This document shows, piece by piece, positions 21,081 through 34,091 of a DNA stretch of 64,000 bases; position 1 is the first letter of the stretch; each line of letters starts with the position of its first letter. The notes beneath the pieces were generated by a model that did not search any database, was not told the DNA's origin, and worked only from the letters and a program-made list of their open reading frames with translations. The position numbers and the translations under genes are program-made. The stretch is from Anastrepha obliqua. Lineage: Eukaryota > Arthropoda > Insecta > Diptera > Tephritidae. Location of the stretch: positions 34,756,001 through 34,820,000 of the forward strand of contig NC_072895.1 of NCBI RefSeq assembly GCF_027943255.1, given 5' to 3'.

Positions 21081-22546
21081 CAGGAAATCACGCTTTTATT
21101 TGGGTTTTTGAGTAAAGCGCGATAAAGTAGATCATCTATTTATATGTGAACATATTATAACTTTGCATTGTTGTTCCAATTTCGCAGTTTGCTCAAAGCT
21201 TAGACAGCCGACGGCGTTAATCGGGATTAGCGGCGCAGTTAATTCTGATTAAAATTATAGTTACAGACGGTTGTTAGGCGTATTAGTGAACAGCTGATTT
21301 GCTTATTGAATAGTTTTATCAGTAAAAGGTACCGGTATTAGCTGCCCTGATACTAAGACATAATTAATTATTTAAATAAAATTTGAAAAAAGTCGTCAAA
21401 ATGCACCGAAATATCAAAACAAATTCATGTAATTTCGAAGGTGTTAGTGAAAACTAGCATTGCATCCAGCCTTTCTTGTTCTTCGCCTAAAAATTTCATT
21501 ATTTTTCATTCACAATAGATATAAACCGTCATGTTTCGGCAATGTTGCCATCGAAAATTCGTCTAATCCGCTTAAATTACGAAAATTAAGTCTAATTGTA
21601 AGTCCGCATTAGTTGCCCTTAATTCCTGAGATAATTCTGAAATAACTCGTTATTTCCCATGTATGTAAAACTCGTGTACAGCAAACTTTCTCTCCTATTT
21701 TCGCTTCAATCTACACAATGCTGTATTCTTTCACTTTGGCAACCGGTCAGACTAAAACCGTACCCATTGTACAAAAACCCAAGTAAAAATACTCTTCTTC
21801 TTTCTATTTTTTTGACAGGCACCATAGGTGCGAATTTGACACTCAGTCAAGTGTGTAATGATGTGACTGCTTGGTCTTTTGCTTTAGGGGGTTGTTATGC
21901 CAGATTAGAATTTTATGACAACATTACAAATAATACAATAGAAAAAAAGCAAAATAATATCTTTGAGTTCAAAAATTTGCAATAACACATATTGTTAATT
22001 TATTTCTAAGGTATACTAATGCTTTTTATTGAGAAATATCTGAATTTTTACGCAATCTTTTAAACTTTTTGATACATCTTAAAATATACTCGTATTACTT
22101 TATAAAACATTTATTGATGACGAATTTGACTGCTTATATTTATATTTCAAATGTATCTCCGAAAATCTGGTAGAACTGATTCGGCAGTGGTTGCCTTTGG
22201 GTTAATGATAGAAAAACCCTACATTGCTCTATGTATCAACTTTTAAATAAACATGATGTACTACGTGCTGCGGCTGCGATAAAATTTGCGCCGTATAAAC
22301 GTGTTGTACAGCATTCTCTCTTTACAACACTAAATAATCATGGCTCCTTGGAATCTGGCAGCTTCGTGGGCTCATTGTGAATAGTAATTTTGTTCTTATA
22401 TTGCGTACTTGAACCCATGTTTTGCCGCTGTGTACGCGATTAAGTTTAGTAAAGTAGTGAAGTTTTTCTTTGTAAACATTTTAGACTCGATAGACTTAAA
22501 TAAATTTATTTGAAGTGGTGTCTTGTGAAAATAAACGTGCGACAGA
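21081..22546. other. Megator upstream region
   Basis: No protein is recognised; a 108-codon plus frame at 21659-21985 lacks any domain. The Megator promoter and 5' UTR must lie in the right-hand part, but I see no TATA box or initiator that fixes the start site. Confidence 0.4.
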
Positions 22547-25500
22547 ATGGATCTCTCAGGTCCGCAATTAATTTCAAACATCTTGTCTAGTGATGAGCTA
22601 GAGCAGACGCCGCCTGGGGTGCAGGAGAAATTGAAAACTTGGATAGATGGATTTTTCGATGAGTACTGCAAAAATAAGGCTGCTGCTAATCGCCTGAGTG
22701 AGTATATACAATTTAACGCAATCGTAGTTTTTAGTTTTAGTAGTTAAATATGTATAGACTTTTATTTTAGTCAAACAAAAATCTAACCTCAAAAAAATGG
22801 CGTCTCTTGCATTTTTCGCGAACGGCAAAATATTCCCTGCATTTGCATATACACATGTGTATGTATGTGAATGCGAAATGCTTACACACAACACCACGTC
22901 GTAAATTTTTTTTAATGTTCCTTTATTCATTTTCTATTAGATGATTATGAGCAAAAATCGGAGGAACTACAAGCATTAATTCAGGATTACGAACTTAAAT
23001 TAGAGAGCCAGAATAAAAATGTTGCAGAATTACGTGCGCAACTGGACAGTGTTTCGAGCGAGCGTGTACAATTACTTGAGCAAAGCAAGAATCATGAAGT
23101 GGAGATGCTTGCGCTTAGAACTGAACGAAATGCTGTGGCTGAAGAAAGAGACTCCTTTTTGAAATTAATAGAACGCCAGAAAAGTGAGTTGGATAGATTG
23201 CAAGAAGAAATTCACTCTTATCAACAGCAACTGAAAAATGCTATCACAGCAAAATGCGAAGCTATAGCTAAAGTAGATGAAATAGAAAGTCAGAAGGTTG
23301 CGCTTGATTTTAAAGAACGCCGCATGGAACAGGAACGTACAATGCTTCATAATCAGATACGCACACTTACTGATGACTTAAATCGGAATATAGCGGAGCT
23401 TCAGAGCATACGACGTGACAATACAATGCAGGGCATGCATCTGGAGGCCCGACTTGCTGAAAAAACGGAGGAACTAAAAATTGCTCAATCTCAATGTACA
23501 CAATATAAAGAGACAATTGAAAGACTTTCACAAAATGTCCAAGACCTATCAACTAAACTATTGAACCAAAATGAAGAAGCAAACAAGATGATGGACTTTT
23601 ACAAGAAAGAACTGGAAGCTAAGTCTAAATTGGCTGAACTATACAAAAGTAATTGTGAGGACACGGATGTGGAGCGAAATGAATTAAGTACTGCCATATC
23701 TGATCTTAAGCGAATGTTGGCCGAAGCCAGTGATCAGTATGGAGAACTCGAAACCAAGTTCAAAGCTACTGTGCTGCAACATGAGCAAGAACTCGAAGAA
23801 CGCGACAAAGTAGTAGAGTCACAAAAATCCGAACTTCAGCATGCAAACGATTTGCTGAAAGAGGTGCAAAACGAAACCATGGAGAGTGCTATTTCGAAAA
23901 TAGCTCCATCCGCTGCAATCGCGAGTCGCCTCATCCGGACTGATATGTCGCTAACTGAGCTATACTCCTTATATGTGAAGAGTTCCGAAGAACTGGACCT
24001 TCAAAAACGCGAAAATGCGCGTCTAAACCTTCAATTAAAAACTATATTGCAGGAACTGACCGAAAATGCGCCGGTAATTAAAAAGCAAGAGCTGGAGTAT
24101 GAAAAGTTGATCGAAACAAATAACATATTGGCCCATCAGCGTGATGAATTGCTAAGTAAGAAGGCTGATATGGAAGACTTAATGGGCAATGCACATTCCA
24201 AAATAAATCACCTAGAAAGAGAAAATAAAAAATTAAAGAACTCTCAGAACGACCTCAGTCGTCAAGTGTGCTACCTGCTAAAAGAGGTCGAACAATTGCG
24301 AATCGGACTCATTTCGGAGAGTTCTGCCGTTCAGAGCGGAAACCTCTCCACCACAGACGACGTCATATCAAAGAAATTAGTAACATTTACCAATATTGTG
24401 GAGTTACAGGAGAACAATCAAAAACTTCTACTTCTTGTGCGAGATCTTAGTACTAAGCTAGAAGATGCTGAAACATTGAAACAGCAAATGGAGGCCGCGG
24501 CTTACCAAGAAAAAATCGAAAACTACGCCAAGAAATTCCAGTCGATGCAAGAGACGTTAAATCAACAAAATAACACCGTAGCCACGTTGGTATCGAAGTG
24601 TGAACGTTACAAGAAAATGTATTTCGAACTCCAGAGAAATATACAAAAGTCTGGAGCCAATGCAGAACTGAGTGATATTGAAGACGCTGAAATGAGAGAA
24701 ATTGACGATACTGAAAATAAAAACACCACTAACATATCAAATCAAAGTAAGAGCAGAAAATCTAATGACGGAAACGGAGAGCGTCGTATTCGAGAGTTGG
24801 AACAGCAATTGCAGGAAGTTAAAGACCAATATAAAACATTAAAGGAACAGTACGAATATTACACACAAGAGAAAAAGAATAATGAACGTATTATGAATGA
24901 GCAATTCGATTCTATGCGCACAGAGGTGAGAGAGTTGACTTCGACGAACTGCAAACTAATGTCTTCACTTGAGTACAGCAAAGAACAAATCAAATTACAG
25001 CAAAAGAATATTTCAACCTATAAGCAACAGATAACAGCACTCGAAGATCGTAGCAAAAATTATGAAAATACGATTATAAAGCACGAACAGACAGTGCATT
25101 TCCTAAAAGATGAAATTTTGAAAGCGCAGCATGGCCATTCGGCTGCCCAGAGCGAAGCATCGCACTTGCGTAGTGAAAATCGTATTTTAAAGGATACCGT
25201 AAATCGTCTACAAGCAGAAAAGGAAGGATATCATCGCGAACAGCAAAATCAAAATTTACTTTTGAATAATTTGGAATTGATCAAATCGAATTTGGAACGT
25301 TCTGAAATGGAAGGACGAGCAAGATTGGAGCAGCGGTTAGACGAAACTGTACGTGAATTGTCCGCTCAACGCCGCCGTTTCCAGGAGGAAGAAGATCGGT
25401 TCCGCGAAACAACAAGCGATTTAAAGCGGCAAGCCGAATCTGCAAAGAAATGTATGGAGGATGAAAGAGCGCAGTCTGAAAAGCTGCGTAATGAATTACA

Positions 25501-28500
25501 GACAGTACGTGAAGAGCTCACTACCAAGACCAATCAAATCGATGAGCTCAGCAAGAAATTACAGGAGAGCTTAACTCCCTCCAAAAATGATAATCCAATA
25601 GCTTTGGCGAACAAGAAAGCACGTGAATTCGAGATAAAACTTGAAGAAGCGAAAATTGAAATAAATTCTTTGTCAGCTGAATTAGCAAAGGCGCGAGAAC
25701 ATGCCGATCAATACTTTAAGATGTCACAGAGTGCGGAAGCAGAAATTAAAAATCTCCATGAAGTTCACACCGCATACACCGCAAAAGCTGAGTCTCAAAT
25801 TAAAGAACTAAAATTGGTTGAGTTGAACCTAAAATCAAGAATAAGTGAACTTGAAGCAGAAGTACAGCTAGCCAGCGTCACTGAAGTACCAAATTCAAAT
25901 CAATCCGAACAACTGAAAAAATCCAAAGACGAGCTAAAAGATGTTTTGCAGAAATTAAGTGAATGTAATCGTAACCTCCGCACCCTGCGCACGGAGAACA
26001 CTTCACTGTCGGAATCGTTAAATGTAGTGCAGGGAAAATATGCCAATGAAATGGTTTTACATTCAGCTGATATACAAGAACTCACAAAAGTGAAAGAAGA
26101 GATGACAAAAGTACAAGATCAAATAAATGGCCTAATTAATGAACGAGATTCCGCCAGGAATCTGTACGAAGAGCTTAAGGGCTCGCATGACGAAGCGCTG
26201 CGCTTACTCCAAAATGAGAAGGACGAAATGGAAAAGCGTATAGTTGATCTTAATGGTCTCAATTCAAGTTTGCACGACCAAATCGAAGCACTGACAATGC
26301 GGCTAAGCATACTTACTCAATCTCAACCAGCAGCCGTCTCTTCAAATTCTTTAAATGAGTCTGCTATGGATACTTCTGGTGGGGAATTGAATCGTTCGCG
26401 TTTAGAGGAAGATCCCAAGAACAATGACCAATTATTGCAAATAATTAAGTATTTGCGCAAAGAAAAGGACCTCATCGACGCGAAGCTAGACATACTAAAA
26501 GCGGAGAATGCACGCTTACAATCTGAGAATATGATTTTACAGAAAAAGCTGGATGAATTAAAGGGAAGCCTTACTCAAGAGCGCGCCAAGTCCGAGACTT
26601 TAGTAGTTTCAACCACAAAACATGAGGAAATTCTACGCAAAATAGAAAACCTAAATGCAATTACCGACAGCAACAGAATTTTACGTGAAGAACGCAACTC
26701 GCTGGTTTCACGTGTGAAAGAGCTCAACGAACATATTACCGCTATTGAAAATGATTTATTGCCATTGCAAAATCAAAATCGCGAGCTTTCTACGAAAATT
26801 GAAGAGCTTACATCAGAAAACACGTCTCTACGCACAGAAGCAATTAAATGGCGTCAACGTGCCAACGTACTGGTTGAGAAGAGCAATAAGAATCCTGAGG
26901 AGTTCAAACGATTGCAAACCGAGCGTGAAAATCTTGCCAAGATGCTGACTCATGAAAAGGACTTATTGAAGCAGACCACTGATGAACTAAATAGCATTAA
27001 GGCTGAAAAGCTTCAACGAGAGACTGAGATAGCATCACTTGAAAAGCAGATCCAGACACTAAGTGAAGAGAAGAAAAAGCTCAGCGACGAATATTCTGGA
27101 GTTCGTCAAAACAATATGCGTATGTTGCAGGAGATTATGGAACTGCGAAATAAGTTGCTGCAAAAGGAAGAGGCGTTGCAAAAACTTGTCGACGAAATGG
27201 AGGCTAAAGAAGCTCAATTGCAAGACTCTAAGAATAAAGAATTCCAGATTCGTAAAATTGCGAAGCGTTATAAGGATTCTTATTTGGAGCTGTCAAATAA
27301 AACAGCAGCCGCTTCACAAGATGGTGCGACACCGGCGCAAGATAACATGGATATTGGCAGCAACAGTGGCGCGGAGGGGGCCGCTAGTACCGCAGCAACC
27401 GCAACGGCTGTTACAAATGAATTAGAACAGCATCGCAATACCATTGAAAATCTTAATGGCGTCATACGCACAATGCAAGAAGAAAGTGAAAAACTGCGTA
27501 AAGATTATGATGACTTGAAGACTGCTGTAGAAATTGATGATCGCACCAAAACTCTATTGCGTGAGGCCAAAGCACGCATTGTCAGTTTAACGGAATCTAA
27601 AAATGTTATTAGTCAAGAATTGAATACAACTAAGAGCAAGCTACAAAATGTTCTACAAACATCAGAGAACGCAGATTCGACCATCAATAACATTAAAACC
27701 CAATACGAGGAAACTCTAGCACGGCTCGAAAAGGAATTACTCGAACAAAATAATCAGAACAAAGAGGCAATTGCTCGGCTTACCAGAGAAAACGAATCGC
27801 TGCTAATGCGCATTAATCAGCTAAATCGGCAGCTCGGTTTACAGCAATCCGCTAAGCCGTCTACCAGTTCAGTTGCAATTACAGATAAGGGCTGTATTTC
27901 GGAGTCGTCCCCTCGGACAGCGAATGTGAAACCAATGTCAGGCTCAACCACCGTGCAACAATCGGCTACAGTAACACCATGGCGCGGTAGTGAAACTCCT
28001 TTGGCTAGTATTCGACCAATTTCGGTGCAGAATAGTCGCACCGCTGCTATCCTTCCTACAAGCCAACAACCTGCAGCCGGTGGTTCGTCGACTTCCACGT
28101 CAACCTCATCGTCGAGCACAACAACCGCTTCAACCGGCTGTAGCAATACAGCTTTAGTTCCGCCACAGCAACAGGTGCACACAACTGGCAGCAGTTCGAT
28201 TGAGTCAATGTCATCGTCACCAACTTCTTCCCACACAGATTACATGCCCTCCACTAGTAGCTCGGCTTCGGTAGCCGTTGCTGCCATTCCACCGATGGGC
28301 TCTACATCTGCAGCTGAAAGTTCCCAAGAGGCCGAGAGCGTCCAACAGCCTCAACAAAATGAATCACAATTGCTTGTTGGTGGTGGGCAACAACAGGTGG
28401 TGGCTTTAGTTTCACCACGAGTTGAGGGGTCTTCACAAAATGTCCCTTCTCCGAATTTGCAGCTTCAACAAGATCCGGGAAACCAGCAACCTAGTACTTC

Positions 28501-30291
28501 AGGCACTACCAGTTCTAGCACACACATCGCTGTCAGTAGCCACAGTCGTCATACACCTTCTAGCAGCAGTGTTACCACCTCACAGGCCGGTACATCGGGT
28601 GGCCATAAAAGGCCTCGTGAACTAGAAGGAGACTCATCTACGAATGTTGAGGATGGTAATGCCGACAAATCAACTAAACATCCGAAACGCTTGCGTGGAT
28701 CTGAGCCAGCTATCTTGGGAGTAACCGAGTCTGGCATCGACGTTGAATATCAAGTACCCACTTCATCTCAACGTGATCAAGAAGATGATATTGTCGTCGT
28801 AGACTCCGAGGAAGAAGACGACGGCATGATCGAGGCTGATGACGGGCCAACGGATGGCGACGCTGAACATGAAGGCTACGAAGATTCCTATGAACAAGAT
28901 CAAGACATGGACGAGAACGAGATACCAGAAATTAACGAAAGTAACATACGTGTGGATGCCGAAGTCGATAACAATGAAGTTGATGTCGATGAGGGCATTG
29001 AAAACCAAGCTCAGTGTACGTCGGGTACCGACAATCAGTCAGACATACATTACAATACCGGAGCTAGTACAAGCCAAGCTGCAGCATCCGCCATGGCACA
29101 TAGTCACGAGATGGATAGTCATCAACAAAGCCAAACTATCAGTAGCGGTAGTTATGAATCCAATCCCAATGCCACACAACCGACGGCCCCACAACGAAAA
29201 CAGGCTCGTCCACAGAAATCTACAGCAACTGCGCCACAACAAGGATTAGGCGGAAATGTCAGTGAAAGTGGGGAGCAAGATCCAAACGGAAGTCGTCCAT
29301 CTGACAGGTAGGACTTTGAAAATAAAAATTTAAATATTCACACGAATTAAATTCAAAATTTTTTCAATTAGTGGTGCTGAACTAGTCAGTTCTCCACAAG
29401 GTTCCAAATTTGGTGCCAGTGAGGCTGGAGCACATTCCGAACAACACGAGAGCAAATTGGCTACCAATGAGGCGGCCGATGAGAACGTAGCAGAGAGCGA
29501 TGAACTAGTGGGTGAACGCAATGACGAAAACGCCCCTGAAGCTTCAAAAAGCGGTGCACCAAGCGATGCTGCGCTGGCCGCAGAAGAGGATATGGAAAAC
29601 GTGGAAGAAGAGTTCATAGAGGAAGCTGCTGCAGTAGAAGTGCTTGAAAATGCAGATAGCGAAAGTGAGTATGCCTTCAAACTGTTCAAACAATATAAAA
29701 TTAAATATACTTTTTTATTAGGTCATCACAGCAGCGGTGCTACGCAATCTGAAATGCAGGATATCCAGCAAAACCAGGTCGAAGCAACATCTGAGGACAA
29801 TGAAGGTGCAGATGGAGTATCGTCGGAAGGCGAAAAGCAAGCCGTGGAGGAAATAGAAGTGAGTACCTTAAAATTAAAAAAAAAGAGTTAATATAACAGC
29901 AGACGTACTCTTAAAAATTTAAAGGAAGAGGGACGCGAAGCCGAAGCCTCCACTTCCCCATCGATAACAACTCGGTCTAAGGCTATCAAGGGTTCGGGTG
30001 GTGTACGGCGACCTTCTCGCGGTTTTCAACGTGGAGGTAGACCAACCCCTATAATTTGGCAAGGTATAAATAAAATGTGAAAATACCGCGTCGTGTGATG
30101 CACAGGATCTAACTTTTATTACGTTTTTATTTGCAGATAGTGCTGGACACTCACGCAATATGTCTCCAAACCATCGCGGACAAGAACCGCCCGGTAGTCC
30201 AATGCGCGGTTTCCCCAACCAGCGTTCTCAACGCGCACGGCGTATGCGACGTCCGACCGGTGGAAATTACGGAAATATGCGTTATTCATAA
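22547..30291 (+). CDS. Mtor: Megator / nucleoprotein TPR, nuclear pore basket coiled-coil protein
   Basis: Megator is the fly orthologue of TPR/Mlp1, the filament protein of the nuclear pore basket. It also acts in the spindle matrix and in chromatin and mRNA export control. I read six coding exons: 22547-22697, 22941-29307, 29372-29664, 29722-29858, 29925-30063 and 30137-30291. All introns are GT-AG, every phase joins cleanly, and the product is 2413 residues; Drosophila Megator is about 2350. The start is the ATG at 22547 in context acagaATGG. Residues about 50-1675 are almost unbroken heptad-type coiled coil rich in E, K, Q and L. Residues about 1680-1990 are low-complexity S/T/Q/A. An acidic block (about 1997-2047) follows a basic KHPKRLRG patch, and the tail is arginine/glycine rich, ending near GGNYGNMRYS. 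No frameshift or internal stop is seen. Exon 2 alone encodes 88% of the protein. The family is very likely; the exon ends are my reading of the splice sites. Confidence 0.95.
22698..22940 (+). other. Mtor: Megator intron 1
   Basis: This 243-base intron has donor GTGAGT at 22698 and acceptor TTTCTATTAG ending at 22940. It interrupts a codon after its first base, and the joined codon gives asparagine. Reading straight through instead runs the first exon into a stop at 22745. The other introns are 64, 57, 66 and 73 bases long. Confidence 0.85.
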
Positions 30292-30423
30292 ATATTAGCT
30301 TTTGCAAGTAATATTTATAAAATACAAACAAAATTCATACACTTAATATCCCTCATTATATTATATTTATGCAAACACAAGATCGGATTTACTTTCGAAA
30401 ACTGCAACAATATTTTAATCTTA

Positions 30424-30507
30424 AATAAATGTTGCATATTCCACTTTAATTTGCCAATTTCGTTACTAGCCACATTTAATTGCTTCGAAACGAAATTTAT
30501 TAATAAA
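30424..30507 (+). promoter_or_regulatory. Mtor: Candidate polyadenylation signals of Megator
   Basis: AATAAA occurs at 30424-30429 and again at 30502-30507, 133 and 211 bases after the Megator stop codon. Both are placed as expected for a short fly 3' UTR. Which one is used cannot be told from sequence. Confidence 0.45.
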
Positions 30508-30892
30508 GTATATGCTAATTTAGAGAGTGCAAATATGGGAACTTGGAAATGAATTGCTGTTAAAACCTCCTCCAACGATACTATGGAAAAAATCAATTTG
30601 ATTTTAGAAAGTTTCATGAAGGTTTTTTAGAATAGTCAAATCTGCTTTAGCAGTCGTCAAATGCACTTTGGAATGCATTTATCGATTTTAGAAAGCAACA
30701 AATCTAATTAGAGAACATCAAAGGCACATTAATGAAATAATTTTATAAATGAGAATTCGCATTGCCACAGTATGTCTCCAATATTTTACCTTTGTAAAAT
30801 TTGTATTGGTAAAAAAAATGTTGATATTTACAAAAACTTGATTTTCTCGCGTTCGTCGTTATTTGACTTAGGCTACCTTAATTGACGGGCAC

Positions 30893-30946
30893 AATTCCAT
30901 TCCCATGGCAGCCGGTTCTACGTTACTGGAATGACTCGGGTTTTTC
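30893..30946 (+). repeat. CAA-tailed repeat fragment
   Basis: ttcccatggcagccggttct followed by acgttactggaatgactcgg is the leading part of the CAA-tailed family. Shorter pieces of the same part occur at 36937-36970 (gtcggttctgcgttaccgga) and 41310-41342 (ttcggttccaccttaccgga). Confidence 0.5.
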
Positions 30947-31112
30947 CCGACCAATGGATGCCGCCCCAGTAAGCTAGCCCTGTCTTGTGTACCGTACCCC
31001 ACAGGCACAGATATAGGGCTTTTTCGCAAGCGATAGTATTGCACCACCTATAAACGTTTGTAGCCCTGTTTCAAATGCTAAACTGATACTCTTTGATGTT
31101 CCGCACTTTTGG

Positions 31113-31752
31113 CATAAGACCTCTTCTATTCGCCACTTCTCTGCTCGGCATGCTTATACCTCATTAAACTAGTATAACTCACTATTTTTATTTATTAATA
31201 ATAAAGCCAAACATACAACCATAGGTTATTTTTACAATGATTGACCTTAAGAATAGTTTACATAAAAGGGTTAACAGTAAAATTAAGTACATTGATGAGT
31301 ACATTCAGCAATTTCGGCAAGGTAGCGAAGCAATTTATTTTTGAAACACGCTCTTTCTTTTATACGTTTAATTTTGTAAGGTAAGGTATTCCAAAGACGG
31401 GCAGAGACGTTCAGTCACCAAACAACTGTATTTCATCGGGACTAACTTTAACGAACGGCAGGACTTTGAAAACGTAAGTCGATCTTTGAGGTATCTGGGT
31501 TCCTGAGTGTTTATGATCTTCTGGAGTAAAAGTAAACATTTAAACCTAAGCAAGTCGTAAAAGGATACGGAAGCAATTTTTTTCGCAAAAACAGAAATAT
31601 GGTCATAACGTTTTTTACATTACAAATGTACTGTTTCACACACAAATGTAATTTTAGGCAGCTCTATTCCAGCGGTGCCAAGATATCTTTATACCAGTTG
31701 CTTTATTTACTCGCCACTTGCTAAAGCTTGGTGAAAAGAAGAGGCCTATAGA
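31113..31752. mobile_element. Second copy of the aggcctcttct MITE, enlarged by an insertion
   Basis: The ends agacctcttctattcgccac and, inverted, ggtgaaaagaagaggcct match the 16674-16952 element. The copy is about 360 bp longer, and most of the extra length is a CR1/L2-like fragment at 31205-31640. Confidence 0.6.
31205..31640 (-). mobile_element. CR1/L2-like reverse-transcriptase C-terminal fragment
   Basis: The minus strand reads KIASVSFYDLLRFKCLLLLQ, KIINTQEPRYLKDRLTFSKS and CRSLKLVP, then after a frameshift VSARLWNTLPYKIKRIKE and FKNKLLRYLAEI. The W-N-x-L-P motif followed by FK..L..YL is the C-terminal signature of CR1/L2-type non-LTR reverse transcriptases. It is truncated at the 5' end and broken. 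Confidence 0.65.
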
Positions 31753-32712
31753 TAAGTGAAAGTGTGTAGGCAAATAAAAATAATGGAGATTTCTATAATA
31801 AATAATATAAATATATGTAGTAATTGTTAAAAAAAAAAACTTATTGGTCGAATTTTTAACAGTTAGAACGCTATATTTTTGCTAAAGTTGCTAGAAGTTC
31901 ACATAGAACATGACAGTTTAAAAAATCGTGCAAAGTATCGGTTTGATTGCAGCTCGATCCAGCCCATATCTATACATTAGAGCGGGACAATTTACATGGA
32001 GCAATTTTTTTCGACATTGCCCCTAGCAAATTCGATTTCTACAAAAAATTGTAAGGAAGAAATTCATTAGAGCATAGTTCTAAAGTCAATTTGAGTCCTC
32101 CAAAATTTAAAAGAAACTGTCTTTAAAACGTTCCCTGTCCAATGACCCATATGTGGCTCACGACGAGAGCGTTTTGAAATAAGTTCACGAGTCAAATTTG
32201 GCTCATTTCTCTATACAATAACCAAAATAAAATAATTAATGAAAATTATATATTATGACATAAATGGAGTTTATTTAGCGTATCAGAAGAAAAAAAAGTG
32301 GACTTGGATCATTCTCAAAATGCTTTGTATGTGGACAGGGAACCTCTTAATACGAAAATAGAAAAAAGTTATGATTACGAAGATAGAAAGTAGAGAAAAT
32401 ACACCTCGTGTAAAAAATAAATGTAAAAACGGTGTGAGTTGCAAAGAAAGTTTATGATTCGAAATTTTTGTTCTGCAAATTTTATAATACTTTGATTAAC
32501 CTATAAAAGGAATTACATACAGTCACTTTTTCTATAACAATATTTGAAAAAATCAAATATAATTAACATACCTTGTAGCATCATCTTGTGGTACTTAAAA
32601 AAAAAATTATATCAAAAATTAATTTTTCGTAACAAAAAATCTGCAAGTGAAAGTTGTATTAAGAACAAAAATGGCATTCATAGTAATTATATTAAATTTT
32701 GCATCATCGGTG

Positions 32713-32853
32713 GAGATGCGCGTTGCGTTTCCACGACAGTCGGTTCTACGTCACCGAAACGACCCGGATTTATATCCGGCCAAGGACTGTCACTCCAGCA
32801 GCATTCACCGTATGTAAGTATGGGGAATGTTGATGCTGCTACAACAACAACAT
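32713..32853 (+). repeat. CAA-tailed repeat copy
   Basis: This plus-strand copy runs from tgcgtttccacgacagtcgg to gctgctacaacaacaacatg. It is about 90% like the 20112-20252 copy by eye. A dispersed repeat at 32874 follows almost immediately. Confidence 0.7.
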
Positions 32854-32873
32854 GCACATTGTACACAAAATAC

Positions 32874-33047
32874 CTTTTGCTGTTTGTTCTAATGAAAAAG
32901 AATCTTACAGGATTACCAAAATTATTTATTTTCCTCAAACTTTAACAAATAAAACAAAATAACTTATTACGGATTGGCGATAAGAGAAAATTTTTGTTCA
33001 CGCGAACTATTCCAACGTATGATGCAAAAGGGTTAAAGATAGTTTAT
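32874..33047 (+). repeat. Dispersed direct repeat, copy 1
   Basis: cttttgctgtttgttctaat, ttaccaaaattatttatttt, cctcaaa and ttaacaaataaaacaaaata match 38037-38213 in the same orientation with small indels. No ORF or termini are recognised. Confidence 0.65.
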
Positions 33048-33357
33048 TTTAAAATTTGATTATCTGGATGGACAATTATTGTACAAGGTTCCTCAAAATT
33101 ACACATCCAATTTTGTTTTTGAATAATTTTTTTACTGAATAAAAATTTGGCTTTCTACTTCACAAATGTGAAATATGGCTGACATACGAAAACATTTACA
33201 AAAATTATAAATTTTCTGATAGGATGATAAATTTTGTGCCACCTGGTATAGATAACTCGAGAAGCAAAAAACAGCCAACAAAAAAAACAACAAAAGTAGT
33301 TAATAATTGAATAAAACCTGACAGCTGGGCTGGGCATATTTGATATAGCATCTCACA

Positions 33358-34091
33358 TACAGTCCGGTTCACTTGATTAGAGGCAAACATTTTTTTAATT
33401 TATTTAAAGGTTTTTTGTATTTTGTATTTTTTTTTTTTATTTGTTATTTTTTTTTTTTTATTTTTTGTGCTTCAGATATGGCGCTGTTAGAACTGGGGAT
33501 TTGTCGACTGCAACATTTGCTATTTCTTTAATTTTTGCTGTTGGAAGGGAATTTTATGCAAACCTGAGGATTTTACGGGTTTCTTTCGATTTCAAATACA
33601 TCGCACTTCGGCCTTTGCAGTTCTTACCATTGGAGGTGCCTTATTTTACGTAAAGATCCACAAAGTTTGGACTTCAACCAATCTTTTTGGCGATTTGAAA
33701 GTGCCTCTGAGATCAGGTTATCGATTTGTCCTTTTCCGCGATCTGTTAAATCTTTTTTTTATTAGAAATAAAAAGTTTTAGACCAAAAACAATGAATGTT
33801 TAAAAATACAATCCCTTCACACACCCTTTAATGCACAAATAATGTAGGCTAACTGAGCGCCCGTATTCAAGCGAACCAAAAAATCAAGTGCAGTATTACT
33901 AGCTGCTGAAGTTTTACTGCTGCGTAATACCGTTAGATGGAGTTATATTTTGATCCGTGTTTATTTTCGAGCAAAGTAAAGTCTTCGCTGAATTATCAGA
34001 AACCCTTCAGTTAATGGATCAAATACGGTTGCTTTAACAACCATTTTCTTCCATAAAAATGATTGCCTCTAATCAAGTGAGCCGGACTGTA
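33358..34091. mobile_element. Non-autonomous Tc1-like element with 27 bp inverted repeats
   Basis: TA dinucleotides at 33358-33359 and 34090-34091 flank 27-base inverted repeats starting CAGTCCGGTTCACTTGATTA, with one mismatch between arms. CAGT termini at TA targets are typical of Tc1-type elements. The minus-strand interior near 33740-33640 has a faint helix-turn-helix reading (GKGQIDNLISEALSNRQ) with later frameshifts. No functional transposase remains in the 730 bp. Confidence 0.75.

Noticed and set aside
21659..21985. 108-codon plus-strand ORF upstream of Megator
   Set aside because: No domain, low-complexity ends, and position in the Megator upstream region. Nothing supports coding.
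27817..29242. Minus- and plus-frame ORFs of 60-139 codons overlapping the Megator 3' exon region
   Set aside because: They are shadows of the low-complexity Megator coding sequence in other frames.
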